Shown piece by piece: positions 50,443 through 58,515 of a DNA stretch of 64,000 bases (the first letter of the stretch is position 1; each line of letters opens with the position of its first letter). Under the pieces are notes generated by a model, which was not told the DNA's origin, made no database searches, and was given only the letters and a program-made list of their open reading frames with translations. The stretch is taken from contig NZ_CP171729.1 in the NCBI RefSeq assembly GCF_043769475.1, positions 4,898,001 to 4,962,000 of the forward strand, read 5' to 3'. The position numbers and the translations under genes were made by a program. The stretch is from Allomesorhizobium sp043769475 (GTDB lineage Bacteria > Pseudomonadota > Alphaproteobacteria > Rhizobiales > Rhizobiaceae).

Positions 50443-51417
50443 TCAGGCGGGAAAGCGCCGCCTGTAATGCTCGACCGCCTCGGGATTGCGCAGATTGACG
50501 GGCAAAAGCCCGCCGAGCACCCGGATCGCTTCGTCGGCCGCGCCGACGCCCATGTGCATCATGCTTTCCTCGGTGAGGCCGGCCTGATGCGGCGTCACGA
50601 TCACATTGTCGAAGGAAAAATACGGGTGGTCGGGCGGCAGTGGCTGTTGGGCGAACACGTCCAGCGCCGCGCCGCCGATTTGTCTGCCGGCAAGCGCCCT
50701 GAGAAGCGCGGTGTCGTCGATGACAGGGCCGCGCGCAACATTGACGAGCAATGCGTCCGGCTTCATCTGCGCGATGCGATCCTCGCTGATCAATCCGGTC
50801 GTTTCGAGAGTCAGCGGGCAGCAAAGCACGATGATGTCGCTTTGCCGGACCAGATCGTCGACGGGGGCGAAAGCCACGTTTTCGGGCAGGTTTCTCCGGT
50901 CGCGGGTGTTGCCGATCACCTCCAGGCCAAAGCCGAAGCGTGCGATCCGCGCGACTTCCTTGCCGACATTGCCCATGCCTATGATGCCCATGGTACGGCC
51001 GGCAAGTTCATGCCCCGAATTGGCGTGGTCCCGCCCGGCGGACCAGCCTTTTGCCCGCAGGTCGCGGTCCATGGCGCGAAACCGCCGAAGCAGGGCCAGC
51101 GTCACCAGAAAAACGTGCTCGGCGACGGAACGCGCATTGACGCCCGGCACATTGGCGACCAGCACGCCCGCTTTGGTAGCGGCCTCGATGGGGATCATGT
51201 CGAACCCCGCGCCGTGCCGGATCGCCGCGCGCAGCCTCGGCGTATGTTCGAACAATTCGGGCGGCAGCGGCGCGCGCACGACGACGATCTCGGCGTCCGC
51301 CGCTTCCCGTACAAGCGTCGCGGCGTCCAACGCCGAAGCGACGACGAACTCGCCGGCATTCGCCAGCAAGGCGGTCGCCCGCGGATGCAACTCGTGCGTT
51401 GAGAAAATCACGGCCAC
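50443..51417 (-). CDS. D-isomer specific 2-hydroxyacid dehydrogenase
   Basis: 324 residues. The NAD-binding fold has MGIIGMGNVGKEVARIARFG; the catalytic Arg (VNVARGPVIDDTALL), Glu and His (TPHQAGLTEESM) are present. It would interconvert a 2-hydroxy acid and a 2-keto acid. The start is GTG at 51417, 4 bases after the GntR stop; the ribosome site is weak, suggesting coupling. It is the last gene of the leftward sugar-acid operon of isomerase, dehydratase, regulator and dehydrogenase. Substrate probably a product of the dehydratase. Confidence 0.86.
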   Translation of the reverse strand: MAVIFSTHELHPRATALLANAGEFVVASALDAATLVREAADAEIVVVRAPLPPELFEHTPRLRAAIRHGAGFDMIPIEAATKAGVLVANVPGVNARSVAEHVFLVTLALLRRFRAMDRDLRAKGWSAGRDHANSGHELAGRTMGIIGMGNVGKEVARIARFGFGLEVIGNTRDRRNLPENVAFAPVDDLVRQSDIIVLCCPLTLETTGLISEDRIAQMKPDALLVNVARGPVIDDTALLRALAGRQIGGAALDVFAQQPLPPDHPYFSFDNVIVTPHQAGLTEESMMHMGVGAADEAIRVLGGLLPVNLRNPEAVEHYRRRFPA

Positions 51418-51421
51418 AGGC

Positions 51422-52138
51422 TTATGCCGGTTCCTTCGTCGGGTCGGGCTGTTCGGCTCCCATACCGCTGATCAGGCCCTTCCAGTAGCTCTCCGCGCCC
51501 TGCAGGTGGGCGCTCATCAGCGCCTGCGCCAGGTTTCCGTCGCGCCTGAGCAGCGCGTCGAAAATCTGCAAGTGCTCGGCATGCGATCTGTGCCCACGCG
51601 CCGGATCATTGAAATAGATCGGCAATCTCTGCTCGCCCATGACGTAGTAGACGCTGCAGACTTTGTGGAAGACGCTGTTCTTGGTCGCGCGCACGATCTC
51701 AAGGTGAAAGTCGCGGTCCTCCTTGGCAAGACCCTCGCCTGCGGCGAGCCGCTCCTCGGAGGCGCGCAGGATTTCGCGCAGACGCTCATAGTTCTCCTCG
51801 GTCGCCCTGCTGCAGGCGAGCTCCGCCGCCTTGATCTCGTGGATCTTGCGCAGCTCCACCGTCTCGTAGATCTGGATCGGATCGAGCGGCAGGCCCGCCT
51901 TGGCAAACAGCGCCATGGCCTCGACGCTTGCCTGGCGCGTCGTCAGGTAGATGCCGGATTTGGCGCGCCTTTCGACGATACGCATGGCCTCCAATATCGC
52001 CAGCGCTTCGCAGATCTGGCCGCGGCTCACCGAAAAATGGTCTGCGAGTTCCCGCTCCGAAGGGGTGCGTCCGGTCTCGGCCCTCGAGCAGGAGAACAGG
52101 TAGGCGGCCAGTTCGGCGAGCAGGTTCTTGTCTTTCAT
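51422..52138 (-). CDS. GntR-family regulator with FCD domain
   Basis: 238 residues, FadR-type. The winged helix at the N-terminus includes TPSERELADHFSVSRGQICE, and the all-helical FCD ligand domain follows (metal or ligand histidines in DRDFHLEIVRAT and SHAEHLQIFDAL). The ATG overlaps the dehydratase stop by 4 bases. It likely controls both divergent arms of the surrounding pathway; TGGT-N3-ACCA sites at 54314-54324 and 54494-54504 fit FadR-type operators. The effector is probably a sugar acid. Confidence 0.87.
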   Translation of the reverse strand: MKDKNLLAELAAYLFSCSRAETGRTPSERELADHFSVSRGQICEALAILEAMRIVERRAKSGIYLTTRQASVEAMALFAKAGLPLDPIQIYETVELRKIHEIKAAELACSRATEENYERLREILRASEERLAAGEGLAKEDRDFHLEIVRATKNSVFHKVCSVYYVMGEQRLPIYFNDPARGHRSHAEHLQIFDALLRRDGNLAQALMSAHLQGAESYWKGLISGMGAEQPDPTKEPA

Positions 52139-53310
52139 AACCGGGCATCCTGTGCATGAGCCTGCAGGAACCCTTCGCGAATGGTGAATCCCAACCCCGG
52201 CGAATCCGGAATGGCGATCATGCCGTCCTGCGGACGAACCGTCTCCTCGATCAGGTCGTGAATCATCGGATTGGCGCCGAGCGAATATTCGATGGTGAAG
52301 CTGGCGGGCGACGCGGCGCAGACATGCAGTCCGGCGAAGAAGCACGGCGCGCCGGCCCAGAGATGCGGCGCCAGGCGCAGATTGAAGGCGCTGGCGATCG
52401 TCCCGATCTTCATCGCCTCGCTTATGCCCCCGCAGAAGGCCGGGTCGGGCTGGAAGACGTCGGCCGCCTTCATGACAGCCAGGTCGCGGAATGCGTAGCG
52501 CGTTGCCTCGCTTTCCCCGGTGGCGACTGGAACGCTGGAGGCGGCGCGTACCTCCGCCATGCCGGCCTTGTCGTCGGCGATCACCGGCTCCTCGAACCAG
52601 GCCAGATCGCAGTCCGACACCAGTTGGATGAAGCGCTTTGCCTCGGCGACCGTGTAGGTGCCGTGGGCGTCGACCATAAGCTCGATCTCCGGTCCGAGCG
52701 CGGCTCGGGCGGCGCGCACCCGTGCGGCCGACACTTGCGGCGCGCCGTCCATCGCGCCGACACGCATCTTGACGGCCTTGAAGCCGGCCTCGTCGATATA
52801 GGACTGAAGCTGGTTGCCAATCGTTTCGGCGGGAGCCCAGCCGCCGGAAGCGTAAACCGGCATGCGATCCAGCTTGCGCCCGCCAAGCAATCGCCACACC
52901 GGCTGGCCGAGCGACTTGCCGAGAATGTCCCAGAGCGCGATGTCGACGGCGCTGATCGCAGCGATCGAGAGACCGCGCCGCGCGAGTTGCGGCATGGCAT
53001 GACCCGACGCCGCCGCAGTCTCGTGGCGCGTGCCGTTGTAGAGCATCTCCCAGATGACGCCGATGTCGCCGGCGTGCCGCCCGATAAGCTGGGGACCAAC
53101 CTCGTGGTTGAGCATATGGACGAGCGCGCCGTACGACCCGGCGCTGCCCGCGGCATTCTTGCCCTCGCCCCACCCGACCAGCCCGTCATCGGTTTCGATG
53201 CGCAGGATGGCGGCGTCGAACGTCCGCACCTGCCCGAAATCGCTCCGGTGCTGGCGGCTGGCTTCGATGGGTACCCTGACCCACCAGGCTTGGACCTGCT
53301 TGATGCGCAT
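52135..53310 (-). CDS. Mandelate racemase/muconate lactonizing family enzyme, probable sugar-acid dehydratase
   Basis: An enolase-superfamily enzyme of 391 residues. The second barrel strand has KMR in AVKMRVGAMDG. Metal ligands are Asp in LMVDAHGTYT, Glu in WFEEPVIADD and Glu in VATGESEATR. The His-Asp dyad of the mandelate racemase group is seen in VFQPDPAFCGG and LAPHLWAG. These residues together fit acid-sugar dehydratases such as galactonate, fuconate or rhamnonate dehydratase, giving a 2-keto-3-deoxy acid. It lies between the isomerase and regulator genes. The exact sugar acid cannot be told. Confidence 0.86.
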   Translation of the reverse strand: MRIKQVQAWWVRVPIEASRQHRSDFGQVRTFDAAILRIETDDGLVGWGEGKNAAGSAGSYGALVHMLNHEVGPQLIGRHAGDIGVIWEMLYNGTRHETAAASGHAMPQLARRGLSIAAISAVDIALWDILGKSLGQPVWRLLGGRKLDRMPVYASGGWAPAETIGNQLQSYIDEAGFKAVKMRVGAMDGAPQVSAARVRAARAALGPEIELMVDAHGTYTVAEAKRFIQLVSDCDLAWFEEPVIADDKAGMAEVRAASSVPVATGESEATRYAFRDLAVMKAADVFQPDPAFCGGISEAMKIGTIASAFNLRLAPHLWAGAPCFFAGLHVCAASPASFTIEYSLGANPMIHDLIEETVRPQDGMIAIPDSPGLGFTIREGFLQAHAQDARL

Positions 53311-53333
53311 CCCGGATGCCGGACCCTTCGGCC

Positions 53334-54221
53334 TTACCTGATCAACGGCAGGATCGTTTCCGCCGTGATGCGCATCTGGTCGGTGTAGAACTCTTCCGTC
53401 AGCACGCTGGAGCCGTGGTCCTGGATGAACTTCAGCTGCTCGGGCGAGATGTCAACGGGATTCCGCTCGACCATGTCCGGGTAGCGGTTGGCCGGTGTAC
53501 GATCGACCGGAGCGACGAATTCGTTGGTGAGGGCGCCGTCGTAGCCGACGTCCTTCAATACGCCGACGATCTTCTTCCAGTCGATCGTGCCGAGCCCGGC
53601 GGCAAAACGGTTGTTGTCGGCGATGTGGAAATCGTACAGCCGCTTGCCCGCCTTGCGGATGGCCTCCTCGACGTCGAACTCCTCCATGTGGAGGTGGTAG
53701 GCGTCGAGGCAGACGCCGCATTCAGGGCTGACCGCGTCGGCCAGCGCCAGCGCCTGTTCGCCACGGTTGAAGAGGTAGGTTTCGAAGCGGTTGAGCGGCT
53801 CGACCGCGACGCGCACGCCGACCTTTCTGGCATGGCCAAAACACTCGCGGGTGGCGTCCACCACCCACTTCCACTCTTCTTCCTCGGTGCCGTCGGGCAC
53901 CACCTTGCCGACGGTGGCGGGCACGAGCGTGATGATCTCGCCGCCCAGTTCGCTCACCATGGTCAGCACGTCCTTGACATACTGCACCGAACGCTCGCGC
54001 TGGCCCTGATCCCTGGCGGCAAGGTTGCGCTCACCGAGCATCAGCGTGACTGCGCCCCAGCAGCGTATGCCGTGTTCCTTCAAAAGTTTGCGCGTCTCGG
54101 CCGGCTTGTACTGTTCGGGCTCGCCGGAAATCTCGATCGACTCGTAACCGAACTTCTTGATCCGCTTGAGTGTCACTTCCAGCGGTTCGGCTCGCATCCA
54201 GTTGTGCGTCGAAAGATGCAT
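53334..54221 (-). CDS. Sugar phosphate isomerase/epimerase family protein
   Basis: A TIM-barrel enzyme of 295 residues. Metal and catalytic residues fit VAVEPLNRFETYLFNRGEQA (Glu), VCLDAYHLHMEE (Asp, His), FHIADNNRFA (His, Asp) and the late glutamate in ALTNEF. The block resembles hydroxypyruvate isomerase and tagatose/psicose 3-epimerase relatives. The ATG at 54221 has GGGAGAA upstream. It heads the leftward operon, 23 bases before the dehydratase gene. Confidence 0.83.
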   Translation of the reverse strand: MHLSTHNWMRAEPLEVTLKRIKKFGYESIEISGEPEQYKPAETRKLLKEHGIRCWGAVTLMLGERNLAARDQGQRERSVQYVKDVLTMVSELGGEIITLVPATVGKVVPDGTEEEEWKWVVDATRECFGHARKVGVRVAVEPLNRFETYLFNRGEQALALADAVSPECGVCLDAYHLHMEEFDVEEAIRKAGKRLYDFHIADNNRFAAGLGTIDWKKIVGVLKDVGYDGALTNEFVAPVDRTPANRYPDMVERNPVDISPEQLKFIQDHGSSVLTEEFYTDQMRITAETILPLIR

Positions 54222-54313
54222 GGTAATTCTCCCAGAATTCGGCTGCCATCGCTTCACCTTGCGGTGAAAGCATGATTTCCTCCCCGAACGGCGCGCCAGC
54301 CGGTCAGACGAAC

Positions 54314-54324
54314 TGGTTCTACCA
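54314..54324. promoter_or_regulatory. FadR/GntR-type operator, leftward arm
   Basis: TGGTTCTACCA, the palindrome TGGT-N3-ACCA. It lies 93 bases before the start at 54221. The matching site at 54494-54504 has the same arms with ATT in the centre. Confidence 0.6.
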
Positions 54325-54493
54325 ATTGGGTATGCGGCGATATCTAACGTATTTCTAATGCTGCCGCAAGGAGAGCCAAAGCCGGCTGCTAGCCTATCAT
54401 CAAGTGCCTGATAACAAAGGCAAAGAGTCCAGCGGCGCTTATCGCTGTGGCGTAATTTTGGAACAGCAGCCGGCTTGACCGGCACGCTGGATT

Positions 54494-54504
54494 TGGTATT
54501 ACCA
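54494..54504. promoter_or_regulatory. FadR/GntR-type operator, rightward arm
   Basis: TGGTATTACCA, the same TGGT-N3-ACCA arms, 102 bases before the rightward start at 54607. The 385-base gap shows no gene. Both sites fit the TGG-N5-CCA pattern known for the FadR subfamily. Confidence 0.6.
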
Positions 54505-54606
54505 GAGAGGTAATCGAGAACGGCATTTAATCTCATTGTTGCGAATGGTCCGGCCTGTTGCGGCCGTCAAGGAAATTCGCTGGCTTGATTTGGAAGGGAG
54601 CGAGAC

Positions 54607-55668
54607 ATGGCGGCGACGATGAAGGGTCCGGGGATTTTTCTGGCGCAGTTCGCGGGTGACGCGGCCCCCTTCAATTCTCTGAAGAGCATAACCAAATGGG
54701 CCGCAGGGCTGGGCTACAAAGGCGTCCAGATCCCGACTTGGGACGGGCGGCTTTTCGACCTGAAGAAGGCGGCCGGTTCGAAGGATTATTGCGACGAGGT
54801 GAAGGGCGTATGCGCCGAGGCCGGCGTCGAGATCACCGAACTGTCGACGCATCTCCAGGGCCAACTCGTTGCCGTTCACCCGGCCTATGACAGCCAGTTC
54901 GACGGTTTCGCCCCTGCCGAGGTGCATGGCAATCCGAAGGCCCGCCAGCAATGGGCCGTCGAGCAGATGCTGTTCGGAGCGAAGGCCTCGAAAAATCTTG
55001 GCCTAAAGGCGTCGGTGTCGTTCACCGGCGCGCTGGCGTTTCCCTATCTCTATCCCTGGCCGCAGCGTCCGGCCGGCCTGATCGAGGAGGCTTTCGCCGA
55101 ACTCGGCAAACGTTGGAAACCGATCCTCGATGCCTATGAAGATGCCGGCGTCGACATCGGCTACGAGATCCATCCCGGGGAGGACGTGTTCGACGGCGCG
55201 ACGTTCGAGATGTTTCTCGATGCGGTCGGCGGCCACAAGCGCTGCAATATCAACTACGATCCTTCGCATTTCCTGCTGCAGCAGCTCGATTATCTCGCTT
55301 TCATCGACATCTACCACGAGCGCATAAAAGCCTTCCACGTCAAGGATGCCGAGTTCAATCCCGACGGACGGCAGGGTGTCTATTCGGGCTATCAGGGCTG
55401 GGTCAACCGCGCCGGCCGTTTCCGCTCGCTCGGCGACGGACAGGTGGATTTCGGCGGCATTTTTTCAAAACTCGCGCAGTACAATTACGACAGCTGGGCG
55501 GTGCTCGAATGGGAATGCTGTCTGAAGCATCCCGAGGACGGCGCGGCTGAGGGAGCGCCTTTCATCCAGCATCACATCATCCGGGTAACGGAAAGAGCGT
55601 TCGACGATTTCGCCGGCGCGAAGCCCGACCGGGCGGCGCTGAGAAAAGTGATGGGTATCGAAGGCTAG
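54607..55668 (+). CDS. Sugar phosphate isomerase/epimerase family protein
   Basis: A larger TIM-barrel enzyme of 353 residues. Ligand residues fit IGYEIHPGEDVFDG (Glu, His), NINYDPSHFLLQ (Asp, His), AFHVKDAEFNPDG (His, Asp) and VLEWECCLKH (Glu). The strong GGAAGGGAGCGAGAC precedes the ATG. It is divergent from the leftward operon and followed by an oxidoreductase gene. The family acts on sugars or inositols. It could work with the enzyme at 55840 in a keto-sugar step. Confidence 0.84.
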   Translation: MAATMKGPGIFLAQFAGDAAPFNSLKSITKWAAGLGYKGVQIPTWDGRLFDLKKAAGSKDYCDEVKGVCAEAGVEITELSTHLQGQLVAVHPAYDSQFDGFAPAEVHGNPKARQQWAVEQMLFGAKASKNLGLKASVSFTGALAFPYLYPWPQRPAGLIEEAFAELGKRWKPILDAYEDAGVDIGYEIHPGEDVFDGATFEMFLDAVGGHKRCNINYDPSHFLLQQLDYLAFIDIYHERIKAFHVKDAEFNPDGRQGVYSGYQGWVNRAGRFRSLGDGQVDFGGIFSKLAQYNYDSWAVLEWECCLKHPEDGAAEGAPFIQHHIIRVTERAFDDFAGAKPDRAALRKVMGIEG

Positions 55669-55687
55669 GCGAGGGGGCGCCGGGCGG

Positions 55688-55725
55688 CGGATGAGGAGGT
55701 TTGCCGGGGGGCGCCTCCTCATCCG
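55688..55725. repeat. Palindromic hairpin between two pathway genes
   Basis: CGGATGAGGAGG and CCTCCTCATCCG form a perfect 12-bp stem with a 14-base loop. The arms resemble the cggatgagg modules of the repeats at 4891-5024 and 22400-22620. It lies 20 bases after a stop and may also end or stabilise the upstream mRNA. Confidence 0.55.
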
Positions 55726-55839
55726 GCCCTTCCGGTTGGGGGATTCTTTCGAGGGAAATCGATTGCAGCAGGCTGCAGCTTTCGGCCGAGATAGGTCGGG
55801 GATAAGAAGCAGCGAACAGCCTTACTGAGAGGGAACACC

Positions 55840-57012
55840 ATGGTCGGCGCATCCAAGACTGAAACCGCATCCGGACCAATCCGCTACGGCATGGTCGGGG
55901 GCGGGCAAGGCGCCTTCATCGGTGCGGTGCATCGGATAGCGGCCAGGATGGATGGCGAGTTCCAGCTCGTGGCCGGCGCGCTGTCTTCCGACCCGGAACG
56001 TGCAAGAGCCTCCGGCGCCGAGATCGGCCTCGATCCGGCGCGCAACTATGCCTCGTTCCAGGAGATGGCAAAGGCCGAGGCAAAACGGCCTGACGGCATC
56101 GAGGCCGTCGCCATCGTCACGCCGAACCATGTCCACTATCCGGCTGCGAAGGCGTTCCTGGAAGCCGGCATCCATGTGATCTGCGACAAGCCGCTAACCT
56201 CGACGCTGGCCGATGCGAAGAAGCTCGCGGCGCTGGTGGAAAAGACCGGCAAGGTGTTCGTGCTGACCCACAATTACACCGCCTATCCGATGGTGCGGCA
56301 GGCGCGCGAGATGGTCCAGAAAGGCCTGCTCGGCGACATACGCGTCGTCCAGGCGGAATATCCGCAGGACTGGCTGACCGAGGATCTTGCCGCGACCGGC
56401 CAGAAGCAGGCGGCATGGCGGTCGGACCCCAAGCAGTCGGGCGCCGGCGGCGCGACCGGTGACATCGGCACGCACGCCTACAATCTGGCCCGCTTCGTCA
56501 CCGGGCTCGAACTCGACAGCCTGTCGGCCGATCTCGACGCATTCGTGCCTGGCCGCAAGCTCGACGACAACGCCCATGTCATGCTGCGCTTTGCATCCGG
56601 AGCCAAGGGCATGATCTGGGCGAGCCAGGTCGCGCCGGGCCACGAGAACGGGCTGAAGCTGCGCGTCTATGGAACCAAGGGCGGCATCGAATGGGTGCAG
56701 GCCGATCCCAACTATCTCTGGTACACGCCGTTCGGCCAGCCCAAGCAGCTGATCACCCGCGCCGGCGCCGGGGCGAGCCCGGCGGCAGCGAGGGTCAGCC
56801 GCATCCCGTCCGGCCACCCGGAAGGCTACCTCGAAGGTTTTGCCAACATTTATGCGGAAGCAGCCAGGGCAATTCGCGCCGCGCGCAAGAAGAACGGCAA
56901 GCCGCCCCGCGACGTGATTTTCCCGACGGTTCAGGACGGCGTCGAAGGGGTCGCTTTCGTCGAGGCTTGCGTCAGGTCCTCGAAGAAGAACGCTGCCTGG
57001 ACAAAGCTCTAA
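55840..57012 (+). CDS. Gfo/Idh/MocA family oxidoreductase
   Basis: 390 residues. N-terminal Rossmann fold with RYGMVGGGQGAFIGAVHR and CDKPLTSTLADA near residue 115. The catalytic block GGATGDIGTHAYNLARFVTG holds the usual Asp and His. A strong terminator follows. With the isomerase at 54607 it forms the rightward arm of the GntR-controlled pathway, probably oxidising the starting sugar to its keto form or lactone. Substrate unknown. Confidence 0.85.
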   Translation: MVGASKTETASGPIRYGMVGGGQGAFIGAVHRIAARMDGEFQLVAGALSSDPERARASGAEIGLDPARNYASFQEMAKAEAKRPDGIEAVAIVTPNHVHYPAAKAFLEAGIHVICDKPLTSTLADAKKLAALVEKTGKVFVLTHNYTAYPMVRQAREMVQKGLLGDIRVVQAEYPQDWLTEDLAATGQKQAAWRSDPKQSGAGGATGDIGTHAYNLARFVTGLELDSLSADLDAFVPGRKLDDNAHVMLRFASGAKGMIWASQVAPGHENGLKLRVYGTKGGIEWVQADPNYLWYTPFGQPKQLITRAGAGASPAAARVSRIPSGHPEGYLEGFANIYAEAARAIRAARKKNGKPPRDVIFPTVQDGVEGVAFVEACVRSSKKNAAWTKL

Positions 57013-57038
57013 CAGATCCACAGGGGGTGGGCGGGCGG

Positions 57039-57075
57039 ACCGGGGCGGGAGCGATCCCGCTCCGGTTTGTTTTTT
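57039..57075 (+). terminator. Rho-independent terminator after the rightward arm
   Basis: An 11-bp stem, ACCGGGGCGGG and CCCGCTCCGGT with one G-T pair, and an AGCGAT loop, is followed by TTGTTTTTT. It ends the oxidoreductase transcript 27 bases after its stop. Confidence 0.88.
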
Positions 57076-57132
57076 GCCTATGGTTTAACTTTCAGCTGCA
57101 ATCGCCCTGCAAAAAAACCGGCTTGCCTAACC

Positions 57133-57150
57133 GATAAGTAAATGCTTATC
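57133..57150. promoter_or_regulatory. ArsR-type operator
   Basis: GATAAG-N6-CTTATC, a perfect 6-bp inverted repeat 7 bases before the ArsR start, a usual place for an autoregulatory site. A diverged copy of the surrounding 27 bases stands at 57852-57878 before clpP. Confidence 0.65.
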
Positions 57151-57157
57151 TGTCGGC

Positions 57158-57472
57158 ATGAGCGAGACAGATATCTTCCGGGCTTTGGCCGATCCGACCC
57201 GCCGAGAGATGCTCGAGCGGCTCGCCGGCGGCGAACTCAACGCCACGGAGATCCGCGACGGGCTCGACATGTCGCAGCCTGCCGTGTCGCAGCATCTTGC
57301 CGTTCTGCGCCAGGCCGGACTGATCAGTGAAGAGCGCAGCGGCCGCACGGTCCGCTACCGGGTCCGCGCCGCGGGCCTCTCGCCCCTGCATGACTGGCTC
57401 GGACGGCACCGCGCGTTCTGGCCGGAGCGCATCGACAGGCTGAAGACGCTGCTCAAGGAGATGGACCAATGA
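57158..57472 (+). CDS. ArsR-family regulator
   Basis: 104 residues, a single winged-helix domain: FRALADPTRREMLERLAGGE, then ATEIRDGLDMSQPAVSQHLA and RTVRYRVRAAG. It lacks the ELCVCD metal-binding cysteines, so it is the kind paired with an AHSA1/SRPBCC gene, which starts in its stop codon (ATGA). Probably represses its own promoter through GATAAG-N6-CTTATC. Confidence 0.88.
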   Translation: MSETDIFRALADPTRREMLERLAGGELNATEIRDGLDMSQPAVSQHLAVLRQAGLISEERSGRTVRYRVRAAGLSPLHDWLGRHRAFWPERIDRLKTLLKEMDQ

Positions 57473-57856
57473 TGCCTGCGCGCAAGCTCGAGGAAGCCGT
57501 GACGTTCGAATGCGAACTAGAAGCGTCTCCCGAAAAGGTCTGGCGGGCGCTGACCGTGCCCGAACTTCTCGCTGAATGGCTGCCTACCAGTGGTTCGGCT
57601 GAGGATAACGAGCCAGATGCAGTCCGCTTTTCCGAGATCGAGACGATCGAGATCCAGGCCGCACGAAATGCTCCGCTATGGCCTGCGCGAGGAAAACGCC
57701 GAAGCCGGGCTGGAGGACAGCATCGTCACCTTCGAACTGCGCCCGACGGCAAATGGCGGCACCTGGCTTAGGCTGGTCCACGTCGCTGCCGACGCCCGTC
57801 CGCGTATTCGCGCTCCGGCCGCCAACGGCAATGTGCTAATGCGCGCCGCCGCCTAA
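57469..57856 (+). pseudogene. AHSA1/SRPBCC-domain protein, broken by a one-base insertion
   Basis: The first about 63 residues (MMPARKLEEAVTFECELEAS, then SPEKVWRALTVPELLAEWLP) are the start of an AHSA1-type lipid or hydrophobic-ligand fold. Near 57656-57660 an extra G (cagGccg) shifts the frame. The continuation PHEMLRYGLREENAEAGLED and VTFELRPTANGGTWLRLVHV is in the next frame and ends at 57856. Restored length is 128 residues, near the family norm. The gene is coupled to the ArsR gene. Cause, decay or base-call error, is open. Confidence 0.75.
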
Positions 57857-57893
57857 CCGACAATCAAATCGCTATCTCGAAAGGAATTCGCGC

Positions 57894-58511
57894 ATGCGCG
57901 ACATGATGAATCTCGTCCCCATGGTCGTCGAGCAGTCGAACCGCGGCGAACGCTCCTTCGACATCTTCTCGCGGCTCCTGCGCGAGCGCATCGTCTTCGT
58001 GACCGGTACGGTGGAGGACGGTATGGCCTCGCTGATCTGCGCGCAGCTTCTGTTCCTGGAATCGGAGAACCCGAAGAAGCAGATTTCGATGTACATCAAC
58101 TCGCCGGGTGGCGTCGTCACCAGCGGGATGGCGATCTATGACACCATGCAGTTCATCTCAAGCCCGGTCGCAACGTTGTGCATGGGCACCGCGCGGTCGA
58201 TGGGCGCGTTCCTGCTGATGGCCGGAGAGGCCGGCCTGCGCTCGGCTCTGCCCAATTCGAGCATACTGGTTCACCAGCCTTCAGGCGGTTTCCAGGGCCA
58301 GGCCTCGGACATCGAGCGCCACGCCGAAGATGTTGTCAAAACCAAGCGCCGGCTGAACGAGCTTTATGCCAAGCATTGCGGCAGGAGCTATGACGAGGTC
58401 GAACGTAAGCTCGACCGCGACCACTTCATGACCGCCGAGGAAGCGAAGGAGTGGGGCATCGTCGACCAGATCCACACCAGCCGCGACGTGCCTGTTTTGC
58501 CGGCCTTCTGA
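57894..58511 (+). CDS. clpP: ATP-dependent Clp protease proteolytic subunit
   Basis: A serine peptidase of 205 residues forming the proteolytic chamber used by ClpX or ClpA. The triad is Ser102 (GTARSMGAFLLMAG), His127 (ILVHQPSGG) and Asp176 (KLDRDHFMTAEEA), with the same spacing as the E. coli enzyme. The strand before the serine reads MGTARSMGA where most ClpP have GQAASMGA. No clpX or lon neighbour is seen, so this is likely an extra ClpP copy, which rhizobia often have. The ATG at 57894 has GAAAGGAATT upstream. Confidence 0.92.
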   Translation: MRDMMNLVPMVVEQSNRGERSFDIFSRLLRERIVFVTGTVEDGMASLICAQLLFLESENPKKQISMYINSPGGVVTSGMAIYDTMQFISSPVATLCMGTARSMGAFLLMAGEAGLRSALPNSSILVHQPSGGFQGQASDIERHAEDVVKTKRRLNELYAKHCGRSYDEVERKLDRDHFMTAEEAKEWGIVDQIHTSRDVPVLPAF

Positions 58512-58515
58512 GCCC

